Source: an uncultured Eubacteriales bacterium (GTDB taxonomy: Bacteria > Bacillota > Clostridia > Oscillospirales > Oscillospiraceae). From it: a DNA stretch of 11,948 nt. Position 1 is the first letter of the stretch. Every line of letters begins with the position of its first letter. A model generated the notes under the pieces. That model saw nothing but the letters and a program-made list of their open reading frames with translations, made no database searches and had not been told where the DNA came from. Positions 1-7,303 of this stretch are shown piece after piece. The position numbers were made by a program, and so were the translations under genes. The stretch is taken from NCBI GenBank assembly GCA_900544945.1, contig UQXG01000064.1:1-11948 (forward strand), in the 5' to 3' direction.

Positions 1-93
1 AGCTGCCGCACCTCGCTCGCCGTATCGGCACTTAGAATTATGCGGTATTGCCCAATCTCCGCAATCTCAAAATCTAACCTAAAGGAGTTCCCC

Positions 94-840
94 ATGATTC
101 AGGCTGTCACCACCCCCGCGCACAAGCAGGCGTTTGCGGCGGCCATTCAAGGGGCTCCTTATTTTCGTGCCGTGATGGGGCGTGACCTGGCCCTGTGGGC
201 AGATAACCCCGGTGCCCCGGTGCGGCTCTTCACCCTGCCCGGTGCGGCCCTGACCCTGAACGGCAGCACCGCCCAGCTGTGCGGCACCCCCCAGGACTGG
301 GAGGAACTGCTAAGCTTTTTGCAGTTTGCGGGCATCGCCCATCTGATTGCGGAAGAAACGCCCCTACTGCCCGCTGCAGCGGGGGAGCCGCTGTTCCTGT
401 ATAGTATGCCACCTCAGGATCGTCTGCCGCTGGCGCAAGAACATCAGGGCTATATGCTGAATCGCAGCCCATCTGTCTTGCGCCTGGCAACCCAGCTTTT
501 CCCGCAGGAACCGGAACGGCAGGACTGCTATTATTCCGAAACCTGTACCGCGCTGGCCCACGGCTTTGCCCGTGTGCTGGCTTTGCAGGATGCAGCAGGC
601 CGCCCGGTGAGCACTGTGGGGGCTTATGCCATGGCCAACGGCGAAGCCTATATGGCAATGGGGGAAACTCTGCCGGAGCTGCGCGGGCGGGGCATCGGCG
701 GCTGGCTGATTCCCTACCTGGCCAACGAGCTGGCAGGGGAGGGCTGGACCGTGACATTTTTGTGCGCGGCAGAGCGCTGCCGCTTTTATGAACGCCTTGG
801 TTTTGTACTGCAAAAACAGTACGTTAAGTATAAATTATAA
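94..840 (+). CDS. GNAT family N-acetyltransferase
   Basis: A 248-residue protein of the GNAT superfamily, which transfers an acetyl group from acetyl-CoA to an amine; the substrate cannot be read from the sequence. The C-terminal third carries the fold's marks: a motif A pyrophosphate loop RGRGIGG at residues 197-203 after a strand (AYMAMGETLPEL), and the typical FYERLGF near residue 231. Residues 1-130 match nothing I recognise and may be a degenerate first GNAT-like half or a substrate domain. The start was set at ATG 94 because AAAGGAG lies at 81-87, seven bases upstream. The frame stays open leftward to the window edge, so a longer form cannot be excluded, but that extension looks non-coding. 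It is followed after 24 bp by the gamma-lyase family gene with no terminator, so the two are probably co-transcribed. No convincing promoter is visible in bases 1-93. Arginine codons are mostly CGC and CGT, unlike the genes right of 2579. Confidence 0.85.
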   Translation: MIQAVTTPAHKQAFAAAIQGAPYFRAVMGRDLALWADNPGAPVRLFTLPGAALTLNGSTAQLCGTPQDWEELLSFLQFAGIAHLIAEETPLLPAAAGEPLFLYSMPPQDRLPLAQEHQGYMLNRSPSVLRLATQLFPQEPERQDCYYSETCTALAHGFARVLALQDAAGRPVSTVGAYAMANGEAYMAMGETLPELRGRGIGGWLIPYLANELAGEGWTVTFLCAAERCRFYERLGFVLQKQYVKYKL

Positions 841-864
841 TAAGTAAAACAGACAGGATACACT

Positions 865-2124
865 ATGATTGAACAATTCTATGATTTGAAACCCCAGGTG
901 CTGGAACTGGACCGCAAAACGCTGGAACTTTGCCGCGATCAGTTTGCCCACCTGGAAGAGATCCGCGATTATAACCAACTGAAAATGCTGCGCGCCTTTA
1001 CGGACTGCGGCGTGGAAGCCCGGCATTTCCTTGGCTCCACCGGTTACGGCGTGTGGGACGATAGCCGCAATAAGCTGGAGGAAGTATTTTCTCGCTGCAT
1101 GGGGGCCGAGGACGCTCTGGTACGCCCGCAGTTCATGAGTGGTACCCACACCTTGACAGTGGCGCTGTTCGGTCTGCTGCGCGCAGGGGACACCCTGCTG
1201 GCCGCCACCGGCCGCCCCTATGATACGCTGGAAGGCGTGATCGGTATTGGCGAGGCTGGCAAGGGCTGCGGCACGCTGCAGGAATACGGCATCCATTACG
1301 ATGAGGTGCCCCTGCTGCCGGACTTTACGCCGGACTATGCCGCCATTGCAGAGCATGCCAAGACCGCTACCGTGGTGCATATCCAGCGCAGCCGCGGTTA
1401 TACCCAGCGCAACGCCTTTGACCTGGATACCATCCAGAAAGTGGCCGATACCGCCCGCAAGGCCAACCCCGATGTCGTGATCTTTGTGGATAACTGCTAT
1501 GGCGAGTTCACCCAAATCCGGGAGCCGCTCTCCGCCGGCGCGGACGTTATCGCGGGCAGCTTTATCAAGAACCCCGGCGGCGGCATTACCCCCACTGGCG
1601 GCTATATTGCCGGTAAAGCCGACCTGGTGGAAAAAATCAGCCACCGCTTTACCGCCCCCGGCATCGGCAAGGACCTTGGCTGCACGCAGGACAGCCTGCG
1701 TGATACTTTCCTCGGCTTCTATTACGCCCCCGGCGTTGTGTGTGAAGCACTGAAAACCGCCGTGTATGCCCAGTGCCTGCTGGAGCTGGTGGGTGTGAAC
1801 CCCGTGCCCCGCTATACCGCCGACCATAACGATATTGTGACTTGCTTTGATTCCGGCAGTGCCGCCGCGCTGCAGGGGTTCTGCGCAGGCATCCAGTCCT
1901 GCTCTCCGGTGGACAGCTTTGTCAGCCCCGAACCGGCAGACGAACCGGGCTATACCGACCAGGTCATTATGGCATCTGGTTCCTTTACCGAGGGCTCTAC
2001 CATTGAAATCAGCTGTGACGGCCCGCTGCGCGCCCCCTACACCTGCTATTTGCAGGGCGGCGTAAACTTTACCGCAGGCCGCGCCGCCGTGCTGAACGCT
2101 GTGCAGAAGGCTTTCTTTGCCTGA
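865..2124 (+). CDS. Methionine gamma-lyase family protein (aluminium resistance / YnbB type), PLP-dependent
   Basis: A 419-residue fold-type I PLP enzyme of the family annotated as methionine gamma-lyase or aluminium-resistance protein (Bacillus YnbB-like). These are cytosolic Cys/Met-metabolism-type enzymes; the true substrate of the YnbB group is not settled. Visible marks: a conserved N-terminal GSTGYGVWDD (residues 57-66), RPQFMSGTHTL (87-97) at the cofactor phosphate region, VDNCYGEF (208-215) with Asp209 placed to bind the pyridine nitrogen, and GSFIKNPGGG (231-240) with Lys235 as the likely Schiff-base lysine, followed by TGGYIAGK. The length is normal for the family and the frame is intact. 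AGGA at 855-858 sits six bases before the ATG. It is the second gene of a two-gene unit and ends just before a strong hairpin terminator. Arginine codons are about 17 CGC to 2 CGG, the reverse of trpS in this window. The family assignment is firm; the reaction is not. Confidence 0.9.
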   Translation: MIEQFYDLKPQVLELDRKTLELCRDQFAHLEEIRDYNQLKMLRAFTDCGVEARHFLGSTGYGVWDDSRNKLEEVFSRCMGAEDALVRPQFMSGTHTLTVALFGLLRAGDTLLAATGRPYDTLEGVIGIGEAGKGCGTLQEYGIHYDEVPLLPDFTPDYAAIAEHAKTATVVHIQRSRGYTQRNAFDLDTIQKVADTARKANPDVVIFVDNCYGEFTQIREPLSAGADVIAGSFIKNPGGGITPTGGYIAGKADLVEKISHRFTAPGIGKDLGCTQDSLRDTFLGFYYAPGVVCEALKTAVYAQCLLELVGVNPVPRYTADHNDIVTCFDSGSAAALQGFCAGIQSCSPVDSFVSPEPADEPGYTDQVIMASGSFTEGSTIEISCDGPLRAPYTCYLQGGVNFTAGRAAVLNAVQKAFFA

Positions 2125-2179
2125 TAGCGGCACAGCAAGGCTGAGCAACAGAAAAAGCAAAACCGTACAAAATGCAAAA

Positions 2180-2224
2180 CGCCCCGGAACACTGGTCAGA
2201 ACGTGTTCCGGGACGTTATTTTTT
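2180..2224. terminator. Rho-independent terminator, probably bidirectional, between the gamma-lyase gene and ireB
   Basis: A 13-base arm CGCCCCGGAACAC (2180-2192) pairs with GTGTTCCGGGACG (2203-2215) with one mismatch, around a 10-base loop. On the plus strand it is followed by TTATTTTTT, so it ends the GNAT/gamma-lyase unit. On the minus strand the hairpin is followed by GTTTTGCATTTTG, a weaker U-rich tail, so it probably also ends ireB, whose stop codon lies 22 bp away. Confidence 0.85.
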
Positions 2225-2236
2225 GTAGATAAGCAA

Positions 2237-2491
2237 TCAGCCGTTGCGGACATAATCACGCACAAGGGCCTGCAGCAGATCGTCGCGGTCAATGCGGCGA
2301 ATCAGCGAACGGGCGTTCTTGTAAGTAGTGATATAAGTCGGGTCCTCCGAAAGAATATAGCCGACCAGCTGGTTGACGGGGTTATAGCCCTTTTCCGTCA
2401 GAGCCTCGTAGACATCCCGAAGAATCCTGCGCATACTCTCCCGGTCGTCACTTGGCACTGTGAATTTCTGGGTATCCTGTTCGGTCATCAT
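2237..2491 (-). CDS. ireB: IreB family regulatory phosphoprotein (DUF965)
   Basis: An 84-residue protein of the IreB/YrzL family. In Enterococcus faecalis, IreB is a small cytosolic protein phosphorylated on N-terminal threonines by the PASTA kinase IreK, and it modulates cephalosporin tolerance. Here the N-terminus MMTEQDTQKF has Thr3 and Thr7 in matching places. The core EKGYNPVNQLVGYILSEDPTYI (residues 33-54) and KNARSLIRRIDRD (58-70) are the diagnostic family blocks. The start was set at ATG 2491: on the minus strand GAGGAG (2498-2503) lies six bases upstream. A TTG at 2497 directly abuts the Shine-Dalgarno and is rejected; a second ATG at 2488 is possible. The gene stands alone with its own promoter. 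In many Firmicutes it lies between alaS and ruvX, and neither is here. Arginine codons (CGC 5, CGG 2, CGT 2) resemble the genes to its left. Confidence 0.92.
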   Translation of the reverse strand: MMTEQDTQKFTVPSDDRESMRRILRDVYEALTEKGYNPVNQLVGYILSEDPTYITTYKNARSLIRRIDRDDLLQALVRDYVRNG

Positions 2492-2520
2492 ACTCAACTC
2501 CTCTGAAATAGAATAAAGCT

Positions 2521-2549
2521 ATTATACCCGAAAGAACGGTCGGTGTAAA
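2521..2549 (-). promoter_or_regulatory. Sigma-A type promoter of ireB
   Basis: On the minus strand, TTTACA (2544-2549) and a perfect TATAAT (2521-2526) are separated by exactly 17 bp. Transcription would start near 2514, just upstream of the GAGGAG site and the ATG at 2491, leaving a leader of only about 20 bases. This makes ireB independent of the phe operon upstream. Confidence 0.8.
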
Positions 2550-2578
2550 GGCCTCAAATGGGAACTTACTGTGAATTT

Positions 2579-4969
2579 TTAGCCCCGAAGGGTGGCGTTC
2601 AGCGTTTCCTTCAGGCTGGCCAGCACCTTGGTCACCACGGCCTCGGAATCCGTATCCGTCAGGGTCCGGTCGTCGGCACGAAGCTCCAGGGAGAAGGCCA
2701 TGCTCTTCTTGCCCTCGGGTACGCCCACGCCACGATAGATGTCGAAGAGCTTCACACCCTGCAAAAGCTTACCGGCCGCGGCGGTGATAACATCCTCTGC
2801 CTGAGCCACGGTGACGGCCTCGTCGCAGATGAGAGCCAGGTCACGGGTGACGGCGGGGTACTTTGGCAGGGGGGTATAGGTGGGATCGGGCAGAAGGTAT
2901 TCCATGAGCTTGGTGAAATTGATCTCCGCACAGTAAACGTCCGAGTCAATGCCGTAGTTCTTGGCAACCAGGGGATGCACCTGACCCATAACGCCTACGT
3001 CCACGCCGTCCACGCTGAGCTCGGCACAGCGGCCGGGATGATAGCTGGGATTGTGCTTTTCCGCCCGGTAGCTGACCTTTTTCAGCCGCAGGCCGGCAAA
3101 GATGGCTTCCAGCTCGCCCTTCAGGGTGAAGAAGCTTTCCCCGGCACCGTAGGTGCCCAGCACCAGCATCTTGGGTTCCTCGGGAAGCACCTGACCTTCC
3201 TGGGGCAGGTAGATCTTGGCGATCTCGTAGAGCTTGACGGCCTTATTGTGGTAGGCGTTGTTCCGGGACAGAATCTCCAGCATGGAGGGCAGGGCGATGG
3301 TACGCATAATGGAGGTGTCCTCACCCAGGGGATTCTGAATTTTCAGAGCGCTGCGCAGAGGGCTATCCCCGGGCAGACGGATCTGATCGAAAGCCGTGGG
3401 GGAGGTGAAGGAATAGGTGATGATCTCGCTGTAGCCCAGCCCCCGGCACAGGGTGCCCGCCTGAGCTTCCAGCTTCATGGCCGGGGTGTAGCCGCCCTGG
3501 GTGGCATTTTTGAAGGCGGTGATGGGAATTTCATTGTAGCCGTAGGCACGGCCCACCTCTTCGGCGATATCCGCCATTCGAATCAGATCGGGACGGAAGG
3601 AGGGAACCAGAATGGTGTTGCCCTCCACGGGAATCTCCAGCCGGTTCAGGTAGCGAACCATATCCTCCCGGGAAATGTCGGTACCCAGCAGCCGGTTGAT
3701 TTTCTCCACTTCCAGAGGCAGGGTCTTGGGCTGAGGAACGAAGTTCACAATGTCGATGGTGCCGTCCAGCACATCGCCGCACTGGAGCATTTCCACCAGC
3801 TCGCAAGCCCGCTGGACAGCCGGAATGGTCATCATGGGATCCAGGCTCTTCTCAAACTTGCCGGAGGCCTCGGTACGCATACCCAGAGCCAGAGCGGTCT
3901 GGCGGATGGAGGTGCCGTTGAAGTTGGCGGACTCGAAGACCACCATGGTGGTGTCGTCCACGATTTCGGAGTTCTCGCCGCCCATGATGCCGGCAAGGCC
4001 GATGGGGCGGGTGTCGTCGGCAATGACCAGCATACCGGGCTTCAGCTGACGGACGCTGCCGTCCAGGGTGGTCAGGGTTTCTCCGGCCTGGGCCTCCCGA
4101 ACGACAATTTTGCCGGATTTGACGTACCGATAGTCAAAAGCGTGCATGGGCTGGCCGTATTCCAGCATCACATAGTTGGTGATGTCCACAATGTTGTTGA
4201 TGGGGCGCACGCCGTTGGCACGGAGCCGCTGGCGCAGCCACTTGGGGGAGGGGCCGATTTTTACGTTGGCCACCATCCGGGAGGAATACCGGTTGCACAG
4301 GTTCTCCGCGGGGACTTCCACGTCCAGGTGGTCGAAAATGGAACCGGCATCGCTGCCGTGAACCACGGGCTCATGGTGACGCATGGGCTTGTCAAAAGCG
4401 GCGGCAGCCTCCCGGGCAAGGCCGATGATGGAGTAGCAGTCGGGGCGGTTATTGGTGATCTCAAAGTCCACCACGGTGTCGTCGGTACCCATGACGGTAT
4501 TGATGTCCTGACCGGGCTTGCAGTCCTCGTCGTTCAGAATCCAGATACCGTCGGCATAAGCGCCGGGCACGTCGTTCTGGGTCAGACCCAGCTCGGCAAA
4601 GGAGCAGAGCATGCCGCAGGAAACCTCGCCTCTGAGTTTGCCCTTGGTGATGTGTACGCCGCCGGGAAGCCAGGAGTTGTGAAGAGCCGTGGGAACCAGG
4701 TCGCCCTCATGGACGTTCTGGGCACCGGTGACGATCTGCACTGGCTCCGGCTGTCCCACGTCCACCTGACAAATCCACATGTGGTCGGAATTGGGGTGGC
4801 GCACCATGGACAGCACCTTGCCCACCACCACATTCTTGATTTCCGCGTCCATCCGCTCATAGGTTTCCACCTTCTGACCGAAAACGGTGAGGGTTTCCAC
4901 GAATTCTTTATCGGATACATGGGAAAGGTCAACGAATTCCTCGTTGAGCCATTTTCTGTTGAGCTTCAT
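2579..4969 (-). CDS. pheT: Phenylalanine--tRNA ligase beta subunit
   Basis: The 796-residue beta chain of the alpha2-beta2 phenylalanyl-tRNA synthetase, which charges tRNA-Phe in the cytosol. The length and domain order are standard. An EMAP-like tRNA-binding OB domain lies at about 40-150 (VVGKVLSMVRHPNSDHMWICQVDVG by position, then KGKLRGEVSCGMLCS). The B3/B4 editing domain spans about 210-390, with NNIVDITNYVMLEYGQPMHAFD at 258-279 and the EASGKFEKSLDP block at 367-378. B5 is at about 410-480 (FRPDLIRMADIAEEVGRAYGY), followed by a catalytic-like core at about 490-690. The FDX-ACB anticodon-binding domain begins at PKYPAVTRDLAL (702) and runs to the end. AGGAGG lies eight bases before the ATG. 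The gene begins 14 bp after pheS stops, so the two are translated from one message under the T-box. No terminator follows its stop; the ireB promoter begins 29 bp downstream. Confidence 0.97.
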   Translation of the reverse strand: MKLNRKWLNEEFVDLSHVSDKEFVETLTVFGQKVETYERMDAEIKNVVVGKVLSMVRHPNSDHMWICQVDVGQPEPVQIVTGAQNVHEGDLVPTALHNSWLPGGVHITKGKLRGEVSCGMLCSFAELGLTQNDVPGAYADGIWILNDEDCKPGQDINTVMGTDDTVVDFEITNNRPDCYSIIGLAREAAAAFDKPMRHHEPVVHGSDAGSIFDHLDVEVPAENLCNRYSSRMVANVKIGPSPKWLRQRLRANGVRPINNIVDITNYVMLEYGQPMHAFDYRYVKSGKIVVREAQAGETLTTLDGSVRQLKPGMLVIADDTRPIGLAGIMGGENSEIVDDTTMVVFESANFNGTSIRQTALALGMRTEASGKFEKSLDPMMTIPAVQRACELVEMLQCGDVLDGTIDIVNFVPQPKTLPLEVEKINRLLGTDISREDMVRYLNRLEIPVEGNTILVPSFRPDLIRMADIAEEVGRAYGYNEIPITAFKNATQGGYTPAMKLEAQAGTLCRGLGYSEIITYSFTSPTAFDQIRLPGDSPLRSALKIQNPLGEDTSIMRTIALPSMLEILSRNNAYHNKAVKLYEIAKIYLPQEGQVLPEEPKMLVLGTYGAGESFFTLKGELEAIFAGLRLKKVSYRAEKHNPSYHPGRCAELSVDGVDVGVMGQVHPLVAKNYGIDSDVYCAEINFTKLMEYLLPDPTYTPLPKYPAVTRDLALICDEAVTVAQAEDVITAAAGKLLQGVKLFDIYRGVGVPEGKKSMAFSLELRADDRTLTDTDSEAVVTKVLASLKETLNATLRG

Positions 4970-4983
4970 CTTCCTACCTCCTC

Positions 4984-6027
4984 TTAGAACTGGTTCAGGA
5001 ACCGAATGTCGTTGTCGAAAATCAGACGCAGGTCGTTGATCTTCATGCGGCCCATGGCCATCCGCTCCAGACCCATGCCGAAAGCGAAGCCGGAATACTT
5101 CTCCGGGTCAATGCCGCAGTTTTCCAGAACCTTGGGGTGCACCATGCCCGCGCCCAGCAGCTCGATCCAGCCCTCGCCATGGCAGGTGGAGCAGACCTGA
5201 CCGTCGATTTCACCGGTGCCGTGGCACTTGTGGCACTGCATGTCCATTTCGCAGCTTGGCTCGGTGAAGGGGAAGTGGTGGGGGCGGAAGCGCATGACGG
5301 ACTGTTCGCCGTAGATTTTGCGCATCATGGTAATGAGGGCGCCCTTCAGGTCACCCATGGTGATGTTCTCATCCACCACCAGACCCTCGATCTGATGGAA
5401 CATGGGAGAGTGGGTGGCATCGGCCTCGTCCTTCCGGAATACCCGGCCGGGAGCCAGCATACACAGAGGAGGCTTGTGGGTTTCCATGAAGCGAATCTGC
5501 ATGGGGCTGGTCTGGGTACGCAGAAGAACGCTGTCGTCATCGGTAAAATAGAAGGTGTCGCTCCGATCCCGGGAAGGGTGACCCTCTTCAATATTCAGCC
5601 GGGTGAAATTGTAGTCTGCCAGCTCAACCTCCGGGCCGTCTACCACCTGGTAGCCCAGACCTACAAAAATATCTTTGATCTGCTGGAGCACCTGGTTCAT
5701 GGGGTGCTGATGGCCGATGGTGATCTCCTTGCCGGGAATGGTCACGTCGATGGACTCGGCGGCCAGCTTGGCCTCCAACACCGCCGCATGGATGTCCGCC
5801 TTCCGGCTTTCCAGCTTTTCCTCAATCTGGGCCCGGACGGAGTTGGCCAGCTGTCCCATAATGGGTCGCTCATCAGCGGAAAGCTTGCCCATCTGCTTGA
5901 GAACGGCAGTCAGTTCTCCCTTCTTGCCCAGCAGCTTGACCCGCAGTTCCTCCAGTGCGGCGGGGGTCGCCGCGCCGTCCAGTGCTTCCAGCGCACTGAG
6001 GCGGATCTTTTCCAGTTGTTCTTTCAT
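4984..6027 (-). CDS. pheS: Phenylalanine--tRNA ligase alpha subunit
   Basis: The 347-residue catalytic alpha chain of phenylalanyl-tRNA synthetase (class II). Residues 1-85 form the charged, coiled-coil tRNA-binding arm. The catalytic domain follows: motif 1 around GHQHPMNQVLQQIKDIF (105-121), the GPEVE segment, LLRTQTSPMQIR (168-179), motif 2 around PGRVFRKDEADATHSPMFHQIEG (193-215), and motif 3 GFAFGMGLERMAM (313-325). Between motifs 2 and 3 there is an insert with two Cys pairs, CHKCHGTG (265-272) and CSTCHGEG (279-286), before WIELLGAGMVHP. The Bacillus enzyme has a similar Cys-rich insert, probably a zinc knuckle; here the spacing between pairs is longer and both are followed by HGxG. 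AGGAGG lies seven bases before the ATG. It is the first gene of pheST, about 300 bases downstream of its promoter and directly behind the T-box terminator. Confidence 0.97.
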   Translation of the reverse strand: MKEQLEKIRLSALEALDGAATPAALEELRVKLLGKKGELTAVLKQMGKLSADERPIMGQLANSVRAQIEEKLESRKADIHAAVLEAKLAAESIDVTIPGKEITIGHQHPMNQVLQQIKDIFVGLGYQVVDGPEVELADYNFTRLNIEEGHPSRDRSDTFYFTDDDSVLLRTQTSPMQIRFMETHKPPLCMLAPGRVFRKDEADATHSPMFHQIEGLVVDENITMGDLKGALITMMRKIYGEQSVMRFRPHHFPFTEPSCEMDMQCHKCHGTGEIDGQVCSTCHGEGWIELLGAGMVHPKVLENCGIDPEKYSGFAFGMGLERMAMGRMKINDLRLIFDNDIRFLNQF

Positions 6028-6055
6028 AATGCTTCCTCCTAAAAGGGTTTTTTAC

Positions 6056-6096
6056 AAAAAAATAAGCCTTTCCTCCCACAATTCGGGACGAAAGGC
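6056..6096 (-). terminator. T-box attenuator terminator before pheS
   Basis: On the minus strand, GCCTTTCGTCCC (6085-6096) pairs with GGGAGGAAAGGC (6066-6077) in 11 of 12 positions around a 7-base loop. It is followed by TTATTTTTTT. It sits immediately after the T-box antiterminator sequence and about 30 bases before the pheS start, as expected for a conditional terminator. Confidence 0.9.
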
Positions 6097-6326
6097 AAAG
6101 CTTCCGCGGTACCACCCGCAATTCGCCGTCAGGCGCACTTTTCGGATGCAGACACATCCAAGACCCGTAACGCAGTCACGCGGCTGCTCCTACCGTTCCC
6201 AAAGAAATTTCAGAGAGCGGCTCCCGGGAGAAAGCCTGAACATCCTGCCCGAGCGGCTCACACCCTCCCGCTCTCGCTGAAATGGACAGCACCGATATCC
6301 GGCAGCCCGATCATTGCCATTGATTC
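6056..6326 (-). promoter_or_regulatory. T-box riboswitch leader of pheST
   Basis: Read on the minus strand, this leader carries the T-box consensus GGGTGGTACCGCG (within 6102-6117). Its UGGU can pair with an ACCA acceptor end, as expected for tRNA-Phe with discriminator A. Upstream come the GGTAGG...CGTTACGGG segment typical of the stem III region and a stem I with GAGAGCGG, a GGTGTGAG loop and a 7-bp closing helix ATTTCAG/CTGAAAT. A UUC triplet at 6238-6240, followed by A, is the best candidate Phe specifier, but I could not fold stem I with confidence. The competing terminator lies at 6056-6096. Uncharged tRNA-Phe would stabilise the antiterminator and allow pheST transcription. The T-box call is firm; the exact start and specifier are inferred. 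Confidence 0.93.
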
Positions 6327-6333
6327 TTTGGAC

Positions 6334-6362
6334 ATCCTAACACAATCCGGGGGATATTTCAA
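6334..6362 (-). promoter_or_regulatory. Sigma-A type promoter of the pheST T-box leader
   Basis: On the minus strand, TTGAAA (6357-6362) and TAGGAT (6334-6339) are 17 bp apart. The predicted transcript would begin near 6326, giving a leader of about 300 bases that holds the whole T-box. Its -35 box is 26 bp from the -35 box of the divergent nnrD promoter. Confidence 0.7.
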
Positions 6363-6388
6363 GTGCTATTTTCCATTTTCTCGGATTC

Positions 6389-6417
6389 TTGACGAAAAAT
6401 GCGCTGTGTGGTATGGT
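6389..6417 (+). promoter_or_regulatory. Sigma-A type promoter of the nnrD-lipoprotein unit
   Basis: TTGACG (6389-6394) and TATGGT (6412-6417) are spaced by 17 bp. The start would fall near 6424, just upstream of the ribosome site and the ATG at 6444. It fires away from the pheST promoter. Confidence 0.65.
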
Positions 6418-6443
6418 TAGGAAAAGAAAAAGGAAGTGGTTAT

Positions 6444-7292
6444 ATGGAAATCGGACAGCTGAATTTCGGGGATGTGCGGTCACTCCTGCCGGAGCGGAAC
6501 CCTTGGGGACACAAAGGAAGCTTCGGAAAGGTGCTGGTGTTGTGCGGCAGCCGGGGCTTTACCGGGGCGGCATATCTGGCAGCCATGGGAGCACTGCGTG
6601 TTGGTACAGGACTGGTCTTTACCGGAGTGCCGGAGTCCATTTACCCCATTGAGGCAGTGAAGCTGACGGAGCCGGTTGTTTTTCCGCTGCCGGAAGAGGA
6701 CGGAAGGCTCAGTGAACAGGCTGTGAAGCCTGTTCTGGAAAGAGCGCCTGGGATGGATGCGGTGCTCATTGGCTGCGGCCTGGGAATTTCCGAAGGAACC
6801 CGGGCGGTGGTGGAGGCGGTGCTGGAAAATGCGGAGTGTCCGGTGGTGCTGGATGCCGATGGCATATCCCTGCTTTCCGGGCATATGGATATTCTGCGTG
6901 GAAGAAGGGGACAGACCATCCTGACGCCCCACGACGGAGAGTTTGTCCGGGTGGGCGGCGTGATTGGGGAAGACCGGATGGCCTCAGCGGCGGAGTTTGC
7001 CCGGGAAAATGGGTGCGTGCTGCTTCTGAAGGGTCATCAGACCTGCGTGACCGACGGCAAAATCGGCTATCGGAACCGCACTGGAAACGCCGGAATGGCT
7101 GTGGGCGGCAGCGGTGATCTGCTGGCGGGAATGATTGTTGGTCTGCTGGGACAGGAAATGCCCCCTCTGGAGGGAGCGGCCTGCGCCGCCTGGCTCCATG
7201 GCGCGGCAGGGGATCTGTGCGCCAAGGAGCTGGGACAGCGAGCCATGCTGCCCACGGACATGCTGAAGGCCCTTCCGCGACTACTGAAATAG
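6444..7292 (+). CDS. nnrD: ADP-dependent NAD(P)H-hydrate dehydratase
   Basis: A 282-residue protein of the YjeF C-terminal/carbohydrate-kinase fold. NnrD dehydrates the S epimer of damaged hydrated NAD(P)H back to NAD(P)H using ADP (or ATP), a cytosolic metabolite-repair step. Marks: KGSFGKVLVLCGS (24-36) in the nucleotide fold, AAYLAAMGALRVGTGLV (42-58), VLDADGISLL (135-144), LTPHDGEF (160-167), LLLKGHQTCV (193-202), and the signature GNAGMAVGGSGDLLAG (214-229) with Asp225 as the likely catalytic base. This is the dehydratase alone: the epimerase half found in bifunctional Nnr proteins is absent and no nnrE lies in the window. The start at ATG 6444 follows AGGAAG (6431-6436); an ATG at 6399 lies inside the promoter and is rejected. 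It is followed 11 bp later by the lipoprotein gene, so the two are likely one transcript. Confidence 0.94.
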   Translation: MEIGQLNFGDVRSLLPERNPWGHKGSFGKVLVLCGSRGFTGAAYLAAMGALRVGTGLVFTGVPESIYPIEAVKLTEPVVFPLPEEDGRLSEQAVKPVLERAPGMDAVLIGCGLGISEGTRAVVEAVLENAECPVVLDADGISLLSGHMDILRGRRGQTILTPHDGEFVRVGGVIGEDRMASAAEFARENGCVLLLKGHQTCVTDGKIGYRNRTGNAGMAVGGSGDLLAGMIVGLLGQEMPPLEGAACAAWLHGAAGDLCAKELGQRAMLPTDMLKALPRLLK

Positions 7293-7303
7293 GCGGGATT
7301 GCA

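Noticed and set aside
40..93. N-terminal extension of the GNAT gene from ATG 40
   Set aside because: The added residues are not GNAT-like, and AAAGGAG seven bases before ATG 94 marks the start.
835..2292. 485-codon minus-strand open frame opposite the gamma-lyase gene
   Set aside because: It runs through the terminator hairpin and into ireB; the plus-strand gene has clear PLP-enzyme motifs.
2558..4987. 809-codon plus-strand open frame opposite pheT
   Set aside because: It is an antisense shadow: pheT on the other strand matches every PheRS beta domain, and the plus frame translates to low-complexity Gly/His/Val-rich protein with no domain.
5137..6042. 301-codon plus-strand open frame opposite pheS
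   Set aside because: It is a shadow of pheS, with no ribosome site and no recognisable domain.
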